Shown piece after piece: positions 43,061 through 52,800 of a DNA stretch of 64,000 nucleotides. This DNA is from Guadua angustifolia (Eukaryota; Streptophyta; Magnoliopsida; Poales; Poaceae): assembly GCA_036346375.1 (NCBI GenBank), contig CM070500.1, positions 70,808,525 to 70,872,524 on the forward strand. The letters are read 5' to 3'. Made by a program: the position numbers and the translations under genes. The notes under the pieces are model-generated. The model searched no databases. It had not been told where the DNA came from and worked only from the letters and a program-made list of their open reading frames with translations. Position 1 is the first letter of the stretch. The number at the start of each line of letters is the position of its first letter.

Positions 43061-43370
43061 TATTTACAAATTGCGACATTAATACTCAGATTAAAAAAAT
43101 TACAAAAATAATATACCGTCGCCAAACCGTTTGGTTAAAATAGAGTGGTCGCCAAACCATTCGGCGAAAATAGGGCAATCGCCAAACCGTTTGGCAAAAA
43201 TAGGCTAATCCTGCGTTAATACTTGTTTTGAACCGTTAACATCGAGATCAGGCTATTGTCGACACACCGTTTGGCGACCATTTTATTGTCGCCACACCGT
43301 TCGGCGATCACCTATTGTCGCCAAACCATTTGGCGACCACACCTATTGTCGCCAAACCGTTTGGCGAAAA
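43061..43370 (+). repeat. MULE left inverted repeat with seven near-palindromes
   Basis: Contains seven copies of the near-palindrome CGCCAAACCGTTTGGCG or variants, beginning at about 43110, 43150, 43180, 43260, 43290, 43319 and 43349. They are separated by 'aaaatagg' or 'accacctattgt' spacers. The right repeat carries seven matching ones. Confidence 0.85.
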
Positions 43371-43399
43371 TAGGCGAATAGTTATCGGCCGAATGGCCG

Positions 43400-43640
43400 G
43401 CCGAGCGAACGAAGCTGCGAAGGAAAAAAGGAAAGAAGAGAGCAGCACTCGGTCACCGGTGAGAGAAAAGAAAGGGCCGGAGAGGAAGAGAGGGAGAGGG
43501 AGAGGAAGAGAGAGAGCGCGGGAGGGAGAGAGGGCGCACGCGGGAGAGAGGGAGAGGAGAGTGCTCGGGAGAGGAGGGAGAGAGAGAGGAAGAGGAGGGA
43601 GAGAGGAGGAAGGAGGAAAAAAAGAAAAAAGGTAATTTTT
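43400..43640. repeat. GA-rich low-complexity region
   Basis: Almost pure purine on the plus strand ('gagagaggaagag' type). It opens an Arg/Glu-rich frame (43315-43635) that is not a gene. It may represent the element's promoter or leader region. Confidence 0.85.
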
Positions 43641-43684
43641 TAAATTTTGTTATTAAATTTTTATAGTGAAAAATAATTTAGAGA

Positions 43685-43945
43685 TTTTGTCATATTGATG
43701 CAATATTAGAGATTTTAGATATTGATGCAATATCGATGCTTATGCAATATTAGAGATTTTAGATATTGATGCAATATTAGAGAGTTTAGATATTGATGCA
43801 ATATTGATATTAGAGATTTTAGATATTGATGCAATATTAGAGATTTTAGATATTGATGCAATATAGCGATTTTAGATATTGATGCAATTGGCGATACTAG
43901 ATATTGAGGCAATATTGGTGATATTAGATATTGATGTAATATTAG
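43685..43945. repeat. Tandem repeat, about 27 bp unit
   Basis: About nine imperfect units of 'tagatattgatgcaatat' plus 'tagagatttt'. AT-rich; not coding. Confidence 0.9.
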
Positions 43946-44312
43946 CCATATTAGATATATACTATACTTAGTGATATAGTTAGCGATATTTTATTTGTGC
44001 AATTTGTAGTCACTGGTATAAATCTTGTATTATTAAATATTTTGACATGTTGTGAAATATTATGATATTGTTCTTGTATTAATGCTAAAAAGAACTGTAT
44101 GGTCTAAACTCAACCAGTAAGAATATATTCATACCTGATTGTTCATAGGAAATGCCGGCATGCTAATTTTCTCATTTAGGAGGGAATCGTTATTATATTA
44201 ACACTTTTGTTTTCAAGATTTGTAAACTCAATTTATATAAAAATTAATTTTGTTTAGTTAGTGATATTAAACGTTAGTGGTGATCTAAAAATCAATTTTG
44301 TTTATGTAAATC

Positions 44313-47185
44313 ATGATAATGTTGAATCCAGTGAAATTTAGGGTATACTATGGCGATGGTGAAATAAAAACTGGGCAGAATGGTGTTGATTTGAGCAGTT
44401 TTGCAGTCACCATGGTGGAACACTTATTCCCCGATAGAGTTAGCATCCGTGATATAAAGCTTTGGTTGACCCAATATTTTTCCCTGGATCCAAGCGTTTA
44501 CTCTGTTACCATTCAAATCTTATTCACGCGTAGTAAGGGTGACCCGGCTCTGTGGGAGTTAAAGAAAGTAGATCGGATGTACTTGTGGCAGAAATGGTTA
44601 AGGTGGTGCAAGGGATCTAGCCTTGAATGTGTCATGCTGGTGCAGGCGTACCCTAGAGAAGAGGTGAATATTAGCGGTGTGGTAAAACACGTCGGCTCTG
44701 GTGAACAAGTTCAGGAAGTGGTGCCGGTTGAGGTAGCAGCGGAGGATGATAACAGGGATGCAGCAAACGCGGAAGGTCGGGCAGATGAAGGAGAGGATAT
44801 CGAGCAACTTGTTGATCAATTGGAATTGGTGGACCATATGGCGATGCAAGATGAAGCTGAAATGTTGGAGTGTGATGATGACATTGACGAAGATGAGGAG
44901 GGGGGAGAAGCTGATGATGATGAAATGCATGGTAGTACTGGGGCAACGGATGTACCCATCCCTAACGAGTGGAACAGGAAAAACAAAGCTGGTATGGAAG
45001 TTTTGTGGGGGCATGAGTCGCGTTGGGAGTATGGTAGCTGACCTGGAGGAGAGGTTCACCGGAGTGGCTCCCACTGACCCGGCGATACGCATCAACAGGA
45101 AGAAGCACGGGCCGTCGAAGAGGTGGTTGGCCCAGTTCGAGGTGAGTGCTTGTACGTGTATATGTTATTCTAATTTTTTGTAACGTTATTAACATATTAC
45201 AATATGTTAATTGTCACAGGTGCAGCGGATGGCGGAGAACCCCACGGAGTACTAGGTGGCACGACACTTGGAGGCCTACCTGCTATGGTTGTTTGGGATG
45301 GTCATGTTCACGACAACACACGGCGACAGCGTCGACACACGGTGGATAGCCTACGCACGGGCTATTGCAGACGCTGACCCAGACCATGTCCCGCAGGTAT
45401 CCTAGGGTTCGGCGGTTCTTGCTGCCACGTACCGCGCCCTTTGCAACGCGTGCGTGAAGAAAAGCAAGACCACCAATCTGACCGGGATGCCTCTTCTTCT
45501 TCAGCTTTGGTCGTTCGAGCGCTTCCCTGTGGGTCGATCCTTAGTCGACCCGCGACACTACACCGCCGACATGTACGGAGGCGACGAGATCGACCAGCCG
45601 ACCATGGGCTCGCTTTGGACTCAACGACGGGTACTTATTTTCTTAAATTGCATTTATCAAATTTTAATTGCAGTCGCATGTGCTTACACATTTTTTTTGT
45701 TGCAGCCACAGTGGGCGGGAGTACAGGTACGTTCGGCGTACCACTCCTTCACGGAGGCATTCGACCACCTGCACGCGGACCAGGTGATCTGGGACCCTTA
45801 TAGCCAACGCCGTGTCCAGGAGAGAGCCGCGCCAGGTGGGCTCTCGACGCTTTGCTATAGGGACCAGGCTTACTGGCTGACGAGGAGGAAGATCGTCATC
45901 GATGTCTTCGTGGAGAACTACGCGCCGCACCGAGTCCTCAGACAGTTCGGCCTTCGCCAGCTGGTCCCTGTTCCTTGGGGGGATCGTGTACCAGAGGCAG
46001 TACACACGTGAGTTATTCGACCAAAAATATGTGAAATACTTACGTCATATGTCTAATAATTTGGATTTCTTTTCAGGTTCTCCACCCAGGGGCCCCAGAA
46101 GAGCCTGTCCACCTTAGTACGGAGGATGGAGCCGTGGATCACAGCTGTGGGATGGGGCGCAGGACGACGTCGTCGATGAGGACACCCCTTACGACGACTC
46201 GTCCTACCAGCAGTACCTAGCCTGGTACATGCCCCGGACGCGTGCCCGTCTCCTACCGGTGGAGGAGCCTCCGGCCCACGCGTATGCTCCTAGCGTGGCT
46301 GACTTGTATCTAGGCCAGGCAGGAGCAGCCATCCACGCCTTGGTAAGTCTTATTTTTGTTAATTACATTATGTATTCCTTACGCTATGTCCATGTGCATA
46401 TCAGTTTGTCGAATGTGGCAGGTGGACCACGCTAGGGACCTCCACGAGCACGGCAACAGCGTCTTGTCCAGACTACTTGACGGTCGGCGTCTCACGGGCG
46501 AGATGGTAGAGGTGGAGACGCATAGTGGCGCCACTCGCAGGATCGTGGAGCTGGGTTCTTGTCGGCACGTCGACGCTACTGATCGTGCCACCTCTTCCAG
46601 ACCGCCGCGCATGCCTTCGCACCCCACACCAACTCCTCGTCACACGGCGGCGAGTCCAGCTTCCACACTCCTTTGCCTCCGGGCCCAGACGTGGCTAGAG
46701 GGTCCAGCTGGCAGCCACCACGCAGTCCCGTTATGGTCCCCATGCTAGGTAAGTCGAGCTACTCACGTTTCGTATAAGTATCACGCAACTATAATTAAAA
46801 GGTATTATCCGAACGTGCAGGCTACGCTCAAGGTGGAGGATAGTTCTCTCAGTCACCGCACTCTTTGGGGTACGTCGAGCCTGAGTACTGGACGGACCAG
46901 TACTTCACTAGTATGCAGTTCGTACAGCCACCTCCATCGACGCAGTTCACGCAGCCCCCTCCACCGACGCAGTTCACGCAGCAGGACTACGGTACCTACG
47001 AGTACGCGTTGCCTCCCCGAGAGCATCGATCGGTGCAGCGTTACAGCCCCTCAGACTACGGGCAGGCGCGACCATCGCAGGAGCTTCACCCACGCCCTCT
47101 TGACGATGCACCGCCTCGGCCACGTAGGCGAAGAGGTCTGGTAGGGGTGCGGGGCGGGGTCCACATGAGAAGTGCGGCCGACTAA
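44313..47185 (+). pseudogene. MULE transposase N-terminus joined to a plant mobile domain (PMD) gene
   Basis: First part (44313-45041): 'VKFRVYYGDGEIKTGQNGVD' region, a tryptophan-rich middle, a long acidic linker and 'IPNEWNRKNKAGM...HESRWEYG', the layout of plant mudrA-type transposases up to the MuDR DNA-binding domain. The frame then stops. A shifted frame begins 'MVADLEERFTGVAPTDP' and enters PMD exons: to 45141; intron 45142-45219; 45220-45630 ('HLEAYLLWLFG', 'WIAYARAIAD', 'LWSFERFPVG'); intron 45631-45705; 45706-46007 ('DQVIWDPYSQRR', 'VFVENYAPHRVLRQFGL'); intron 46008-46076; 46077-46342 ('FSTQGPQKSLSTL', 'YLAWYMPRTRARL'); intron 46343-46421; 46422 on. All introns have GT/AG ends and keep phase. 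A Gln-to-stop change is at about 45255, a Trp-to-stop at about 45403, and a frameshift lies in exon 4. The tail ends at 47185 (Arg-rich). PMD proteins (MAIN/MAIL type) act in silencing and gene expression; transposon-borne forms are known. Confidence 0.72.
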
Positions 47186-47342
47186 GGACTCGTTGTTAGG
47201 CTGTTGTCCTATTTTTCTTTCTTACTTTGTACTTTTCTACAGTCTTTATAGTGTTGTTCTCACTTTGTTACTTTGCTCCGTACTGTTTTACAATGTTAAT
47301 AGTGTTGTTCACGCTTTTTTTATCTTTCCGATATCAATGCGA

Positions 47343-47626
47343 CATGACAACACGAACGTTGCAGCCTTCTCAGACCAATTCGATAACACGCTGCAGCCCA
47401 CTTTCTCAGATCGATTTGACAACGCGCTGCAGCCCGATTTTCCAAACCGAAACGACAACACGCTTAGACAACGACAATGCACACAACAGCTTTCTCGAGC
47501 GAGGCCACAACACGCTGCTATCAGCTTTCTCAGAAAGCGAAGTGACAACGCCATGACACCCACCACTTTTTAGGACTGAAATGACAACACGCTGCAGCCC
47601 GCCTTTTCAGAGCAACGGCGATAGCG
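47343..47626. repeat. Tandem repeat, about 36 bp unit, between the two MULE genes
   Basis: Units of the type 'gacaacacgctgcagccc' plus 'acttttctcagatcga' begin at about 47344, 47380, 47417, 47453, 47507, 47540 and 47580, the middle ones more divergent. Frames through it are not conserved as protein. Confidence 0.75.
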
Positions 47627-47747
47627 GCCCTATATAAGGGTGATAATTGCCCTTTATACCACCCGCCTGCCTTCCTTCCCACAGAGCGAGACCATGAGGA
47701 AAGGGTGAACCGAGAGAAGAGAGAAGAAGTAGAGGATCAACCGAACA

Positions 47748-48325
47748 TGCCGAAGCGTGCAAGTGGAAAGGAAAGGGGAAGGCGAAGGAAGAGGTAGGCA
47801 TTTCGGTGTGACTGCGCAACATTGCGTACCAGGACCTCTTCGTACCTTTCGGGGTTGTCTCACCGATGTGTCTGTGCGGAGATCCTTGCAGGCTTGTCCA
47901 CTCTTGGGAAACTCCGACATGGAAGAGGAGGTATTGGATGTGCCGCAACTACGCCTTCGACCCGCCGGAGAAGAGCCTCAGGACTCGGCAGCTTGTAACA
48001 ATCATACGTGTTTCGTAATATTTGTCCATAAAACTATGTTAATTTAAGTTTCATGCAGTCGCCTCCGCCACTGTGTAAATTTGAGCAGTGGTTCGACATG
48101 GAAATCAACCCCGAAGACCAAAGGCTCCTGGATCAAACCAACCGGGATGACGAGTTCAGGCGGTAGCTTCAACAACAGCGTGACGTCGTACGCGAGGAGG
48201 CACGTAGGAAGGAAGCAGAGGAGAAGGAGGCCGAAAGAGAGAGGAAGCGAGAGAGGACACGTCGTGCCAGAGAAGCCCCACCGGAGGCATGGGTGAAAGG
48301 GAAATGGCCTCGATCCACTCAGTAG
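47748..48325 (+). pseudogene. GRF-like zinc-finger gene of the MULE
   Basis: An ATG at 47748 opens a short Lys/Arg-rich exon. The frame from about 47869 encodes 'MCLCGDPCRLVHSW' and 'RRYWMCRNYAFDPP', a CxCxxxC...C arrangement like the GRF-type zinc finger found in plant transposon proteins. An intron of about 65 bp ends in CAG at 48058 and the next exon continues 'SPPPLCKFEQWFDMEI', with a downstream charged helix ('EEARRKEAEEKEAERER') to a TAG at 48323. One in-frame stop occurs at about 48164. It lies on the same strand as the PMD gene, 560 bp downstream. Family call is from the Cys spacing and flanking aromatic residues only. Confidence 0.5.
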
Positions 48326-48599
48326 ATGTTAAGTTATGCCCGTCCTAATTTTATGTTGTAATAAAGTGTGCGGACTATATTATTTTCCGCCGTAACATCT
48401 TATTTCTGTAGTATTATGTAACTTATTTCCGTAGTATCATTTTATCATATGTTATGTACTTGCGGGAATATTGGACCTTTATCATATTTATGGAATGTCG
48501 TTTGTCGAATTATTTATGGTCTGTGATTTCTGTATCCTTCGTGTTGTTCACATACTTATTACGCTTTGTAATATAAATGATGTATTCACTATTTTAATA

Positions 48600-48870
48600 T
48601 GATTTCTCATGAAATTTGTCGTCAAAGATAATGAAGAACAACGAAATTTGCATTATTCATTAGCCCAAATTTTGACCAATAATTAGTTAAATTATGTGCA
48701 TATTTAATTTACAAAAGATGTATCAATTGATTCATATTTCACCGATCTTTCAATTATTGTTTGTTTCATAACAATTCATAATATATTATAACATAAATTA
48801 ACAGCCAAAGTTTACTTCAAAAGACTATTTCGAATACTAATACGCCCTATATTTTCAAACGGAGGGAGTA
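48600..48870. mobile_element. Stowaway-type MITE (left end lost)
   Basis: Ends 'ctatattttcaaacggaggg' and AGTA, with the typical interior 'ttgaccaataattag' and 'gactatttcgaatactaatacgcc'. No matching CTCCCTCCGT is seen on the left, so it is truncated or diverged. Confidence 0.7.
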
Positions 48871-49206
48871 TATGACTTATCCTCAATACGACAGAAGGGC
48901 CATGGTGGGCTGGCACCATATCCTAAATGAAGGCTGCGTGAGTTGCAGTCAGTTTTTCACAGGCTAGAGAGGGTAGTTTTTCATCGAGGGCAACATAGCA
49001 GACGAGGGAGTACGGGAGGCAACGCATGGTGTATTTTTCAAATTTTACAAAAATTGTTGTACAAAAAAAATTAGTTAACGCTTCAAGGTTAACACGAATT
49101 TGTGAATGAAATTAATGTACAGAATATCTGCCTTAATATTAATTTTTAATATTTTACAAATTTTATACATTTTAACATTACAAAGAAAATTAAACACCAA
49201 TTTTTA

Positions 49207-49518
49207 GGATGGTCGCCAAATGGTGTGGCGAAGGCGATGTGGTCGCCAAGCGATTAATGGCGACAATAGGTGGTCGCCAAACGGTGTAGCGACAATAAAA
49301 TGGTCGCCAAACGGTGTGGCGACAATAGCCTGATCTCGGTGTTAGGGTTCAAAACGAGTATTAACGTAGGATTAGCCTATTTTCGCCAAACGGTTTGGCG
49401 ACCACCCTATTTTCGCCGAATGGTTTGGCGACCACCCTATTTTCGCCAAACAGTTTGGCAACGGTATATTATTTCTGCAATTTTTTAATCCGAGTATTAA
49501 TGTCGCAATTTGTAAATA
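49207..49518 (-). repeat. MULE right inverted repeat
   Basis: Reverse complement of 43061-43370. Near-palindromes of the CGCCAAACGGTTTGGCG type begin at about 49212, 49244, 49274, 49304, 49384, 49414 and 49444. The shared central block 'cctgatctcggtgttagg' corresponds to 'cgttaacatcgagatcagg' on the left. Confidence 0.85.
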
Positions 49519-49533
49519 AAATAATATTATTTA

Positions 49534-49787
49534 AAAAAATTTCACTTTTCTGTGATAACACTTCTGCTATCTGCATTGCAAAGAACCCAGTGCAGCATTC
49601 CCGGACCAAGCACATTGATGTTAGATATCACTTCCTTAGAGACCATGTGGAGAACGGAGATATAGTGCTCTAGTTCGTGGAGAGTGACCACCAGTTGGCC
49701 GATATCTTTACCAAGCCTTTGGATAGCTCTAGGTTTGTTGCCTTGAAGAGTGAGCTTGGAGTTGTGTGCCCTTACGACCTTCTGTGA
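49534..49787 (+). pseudogene. Copia RNase H C-terminus
   Basis: Resumes the RNase H frame after the MULE: 'SLFCDNTSAICIAKNPVQHS', 'RTKHIDVRYHFLRDHVE', a stop at 49672, then 'DHQLADIFTKPLD', the conserved end of copia polyproteins. This pins the MULE insertion inside the domain. Confidence 0.88.
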
Positions 49788-50764
49788 GGGGGGGCTGATC
49801 TGTATATTATGTATTATATTTTATTTCAGTTCTTCCTTTCTTTTGTATTACTTTGGGTGCTTATGGGTTTTCCTTAGAGTTATGAGTTCACTGCACTTAG
49901 ACTTCTAGCATGCTTTACATGAACCTCTCATTTTGTGCTTTAGGTTGCTATTATGCTTAATTAGCTGTACTCTCTTCTCTCTAGGTTGAGTTCCCTCATA
50001 GTCTTATAAGTCTAGCAGGTGTTGGGCCCCCTGGGTAGACAGTGTCTGTGTGCACTCCTTAGTTTGGGATCTAGAGGCAGCTTTCCTATGTTAGTCATTG
50101 GGGAAGATGAGAGCGAGTCTGAGCCGTAGTGTTCTCTACCATCTTTTCTATACTCTATAGCCACCCAGTTCGCAGTTTCTTGACTTCTTCCCTCCATTCT
50201 GTGTTTCTGGCTTTAATTGAGTTCTTTTCGACCATTCTTGAGGTTAATCTTGCTAATAACTCAATTTGAACCAGATTTGTGCTTAAAATCGAATCACATG
50301 TTGAGGAGGAGTTTAAGAATCTGTCTCATGCATTGCATATAGACTTGATTTTTTATTTTATGAGCTTTATCTATTATGCAAATGATCCATGTTTCATTTT
50401 ATAAACCATGCTATATTATGAAGAAAATTACCTGCTTAGATATGTCCAAGTTCATTTATCTTACTAAGCTTGCAAAATTTTTAAAAAAAACTTTAAAAGA
50501 AAAAACTTGATAAAACATGTTGCGTTTACTTGCTAAGTTTCTTCTCTAGATGTATTTACCATGATTTGTGAAATTCTGGAATTCTTTAAAGTCCCTATAG
50601 CAACTTGGGTGAATCTTGTTTAATCCATACTTGAGTCCTTCTCTAGCTTAACAATGAAAATGCTAAAATGAAAGTGAAGCAAAATTGACTCTTTTTGTGC
50701 GCATTAGACTCAACACCTCACATTCACAAGACGGCTTCTCATTGCATTTGAGATGAACTTGGAA
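49788..50764 (+). other. Copia 3' non-coding region, first part
   Basis: Follows the end of pol. T-rich, no conserved frame. Very long non-coding or env-like regions after pol are usual in Maximus/SIRE-like copia elements; nothing env-like is seen. Confidence 0.6.
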
Positions 50765-51825
50765 TGTACTGACGAATACTTATACCAGGGGTACCTCACA
50801 GCAAAGTATACATCTATTTCAAGATCGTCTTCCTCTCAGTCATACGGGCTTGACAGCAAGGCTGGCAGCGATGCAGAGTGCTGGAGGGGGTATTACAAAG
50901 TCTCCGTCCCTCACAGATGGGATTATCCCTAAATATTTGCTGGAACACCAAGTAATCCATCTTGGGCCCAGCTTCGGGCCTCGTTAGGTCGCGAAGGATC
51001 CGCGCCCTCCTTCAGGCCTACCTGGGGACGCTCCAACCTGGCCACAGGTCGGGCACCCCGTGGGCTCCGACTTGGCCTCAGGTCGGGACCCCAACGGGCT
51101 CCGACTCCATGACCCCTGCCGCGTCACCGATCGGCCTCAAGCTAGGTCACTTGCCCCATGGACAGGATGGCCGCGCTGGGGCAGGTGGCTCCTTCCCAAG
51201 GTGGTCAGGGGGGTCGCTAAGTCAAGCACCAGTCCCTTCACCACATCAGGCACAGTGGAGGGACGCGCTCCATCTCAAGGCGGTGCCGGGGCACAGCGTA
51301 AGCAACGTCAGCATCTGACAGGCGGACAGAGGGCAGGTGCACACCTTCCCAACGGAACACTGTCCGTTGTGTCTACCAACCCAGCATGGGACAAACAGGA
51401 ACTTGTCAGTCATCAAGACCGAAGACCGGGACTTCCGGGCGTAGCATACCCCTACCTTTTTTCTCCAAACTCCCGTGTAACCTGCCCCCTCCGCCTATAT
51501 AAAGGGAGGCAGGGCCCCAGGGAAGGGGACGGCTCATTCGGAACTAGCATTCTCATTCGATTCAGTTCGAGCCTTCCGACTTGAGCAAACACACCCGAGC
51601 ACCCTCACTCGGACGAGCGCTAAGGGCCTGTCCTTAGCCCTCGCTTGTAATCCCTTGTAGTCCACCACATCCTGAGCAACAAGAACCACCACACGAACTG
51701 GACGTAGGGACATTTAGCCCGAACCAGTATACATCTTGGACTCCCGTGGTCTAACCATTCAAGGAGAGGGAGCGCGCGACCGCTATACTTACAAATTTAC
51801 TTGCCGGTTATACGAAACACCGACA
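50765..51825 (+). mobile_element. Solo LTR of another family (about 1.06 kb)
   Basis: The right end GAAACACCGACA and a left end near 'tgtactgacgaatacttat' followed by 'accaggggtacctca' resemble grass gypsy LTRs that start TGTCGGTGTTT and end AAACACCGACA. It is GC-rich unlike its surroundings, with a TATA box CTATATAAAGG at about 51495 and a transcription-leader-like stretch after it. The left border is uncertain and no target duplication was found (right flank GTTGT). Confidence 0.6.
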
Positions 51826-52624
51826 GTTGTGTATGACCAAGATCATTCTCTTAAGAGTTCCTCTTGAGATGATCGAATATATCTTGAGTCAATTGCTGTA
51901 AAAATGCAAATATAAAAAAACATATGTGCGTAAAGAATGCAAATAATGTCAAACATTTGCACCCCTCTATGTCTTTCAAAGATTCAAAGAAAAATTTCCA
52001 TACAATGAAAAAAAATAAGCTCGAAGGACCTTGTATGAACTTCTAGATTCCCCAAAGTGTTGAGTAGGTTGAACTTTAGGTTTTCCATTTGATCCTTTGA
52101 ATGGTTTTGCTTCTAATTTTGAAACTAATGACAAGTGTTGCTCATGTTCAATCTTGCTAAAAATGACATGGTTTCAATTAAATCTTGCTAGCAAAATGTT
52201 TATTTGCACTTGGACATGCCTTAGCTTAGTCTATTTTTGCCATAACATAGCTTGGTGTCATAACTTGTCTTGTTGGTTACTTGGATAATCTTCAAAGCTC
52301 CCTTAGGCTGCATTTCTTGCATAAAAACAAAAAAAATGAGAGAAAAGAAAATGCCATCTTGATGCCTATATTGCCAAAAGGAAGAGAAATCACAGAAAAA
52401 GCATCATTTTGCATCTTGATTCATCTTAATTCTTATGATCTTTGTTAATCTGTACTATCTTTCATAGATCATAAGCATTTTTAGTTGCCAACTTAGTCAT
52501 GTTTTTTATTTCCATTTCTTTGATTAAGTTTGGCTTTGTATTCAAATTGCTTTCTTCTTCTCTTATTCAAACTCAAAACTTATGCCTTTTCATGTGTTTG
52601 TCAATATATTCATCAAGGGGGAGA
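51826..52624 (+). other. Copia 3' non-coding region, second part, and polypurine tract
   Basis: AT-rich sequence without conserved frame, ending in the polypurine tract AAGGGGGAGA (52615-52624) directly before the 3' LTR. Confidence 0.7.
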
Positions 52625-52800
52625 TTGAAAAACCATGTGGAGGTCTATTCTTGTGTGTGATGAGTAATTGACGGGAGTTAAGCTTGGTTCGATTTGAAAT
52701 TGAGTTTGATTTGAATTAGATTTTGATTTGAAGCAATTTGTGTTTGATTTGAAATTGAGTTTGATTTGAATTCGTTTGATATTTATTTCGATTTTATTGG
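52625..52800 (+). repeat. Copia 3' LTR, truncated
   Basis: Matches the start of the 5' LTR (36550 on), including 'ccatgtggaggtctat-cttg'. It contains an extra duplication of 'gatttgaaattgagtttgat' (52695 and about 52748) and stops where the gypsy LTR begins. Confidence 0.8.

Larger units (their letters stand above)
43061..49518. mobile_element. Mutator-like element (MULE) with long inverted repeats, carrying PMD and GRF-type genes
   Basis: The first 310 bp (43061-43370) are the reverse complement, with scattered differences, of the last 310 bp (49207-49518). Both ends begin TATTTACAAATTGCGACATT. The insertion splits copia RNase H. A possible 9 bp duplication is GATTATTTA (43058-43066) against TATTATTTA (49525-49533), eight of nine matching, which would shift the borders by several bases. 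Contents: GA-rich region, an about 27 bp tandem repeat, a transposase N-terminus joined to a plant mobile domain gene (44313-47185), a 36 bp tandem repeat, a GRF-like zinc-finger gene (47748-48325) and a Stowaway MITE. Both genes are on the plus strand and broken. No DDE catalytic core is present, so the element is non-autonomous. Confidence 0.8.
36550..52800 (+). mobile_element. Ty1/copia LTR retrotransposon, interrupted and 3'-truncated by later insertions
   Basis: Order: 5' LTR (36550-38198), PBS (38201), gag-like ORF, zinc knuckle, protease, integrase, RT, RNase H, long 3' non-coding region, polypurine tract (52615-52624) and the first 176 bp of the 3' LTR (52625-52800). PR-IN-RT-RH order is that of Ty1/copia. 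A coiled-coil gag extension, a C-H zinc knuckle and a long region after pol point to the Maximus/SIRE-like group, a guess from layout. A Mutator-like element sits in RNase H at 43061-49518, a solo LTR at about 50765-51825, and a gypsy element cuts the 3' LTR at 52801. Confidence 0.85.

Noticed and set aside
43315..43635. 106-residue Arg/Glu-rich frame
   Set aside because: It is a purine-rich low-complexity run partly inside a terminal inverted repeat.
43685..43945. CRISPR-like array
   Set aside because: The repeats are an AT-rich direct tandem with no spacers, in a plant transposon.
44598..45195. Minus-strand frames up to 165 residues
   Set aside because: Shadows of the acidic linker of the plus-strand transposase/PMD gene.
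50962..51584. Frames of 118 and 174 residues
   Set aside because: GC-rich part of a solo LTR with its own TATA box; Pro/Gly-rich composition, no protein motif.
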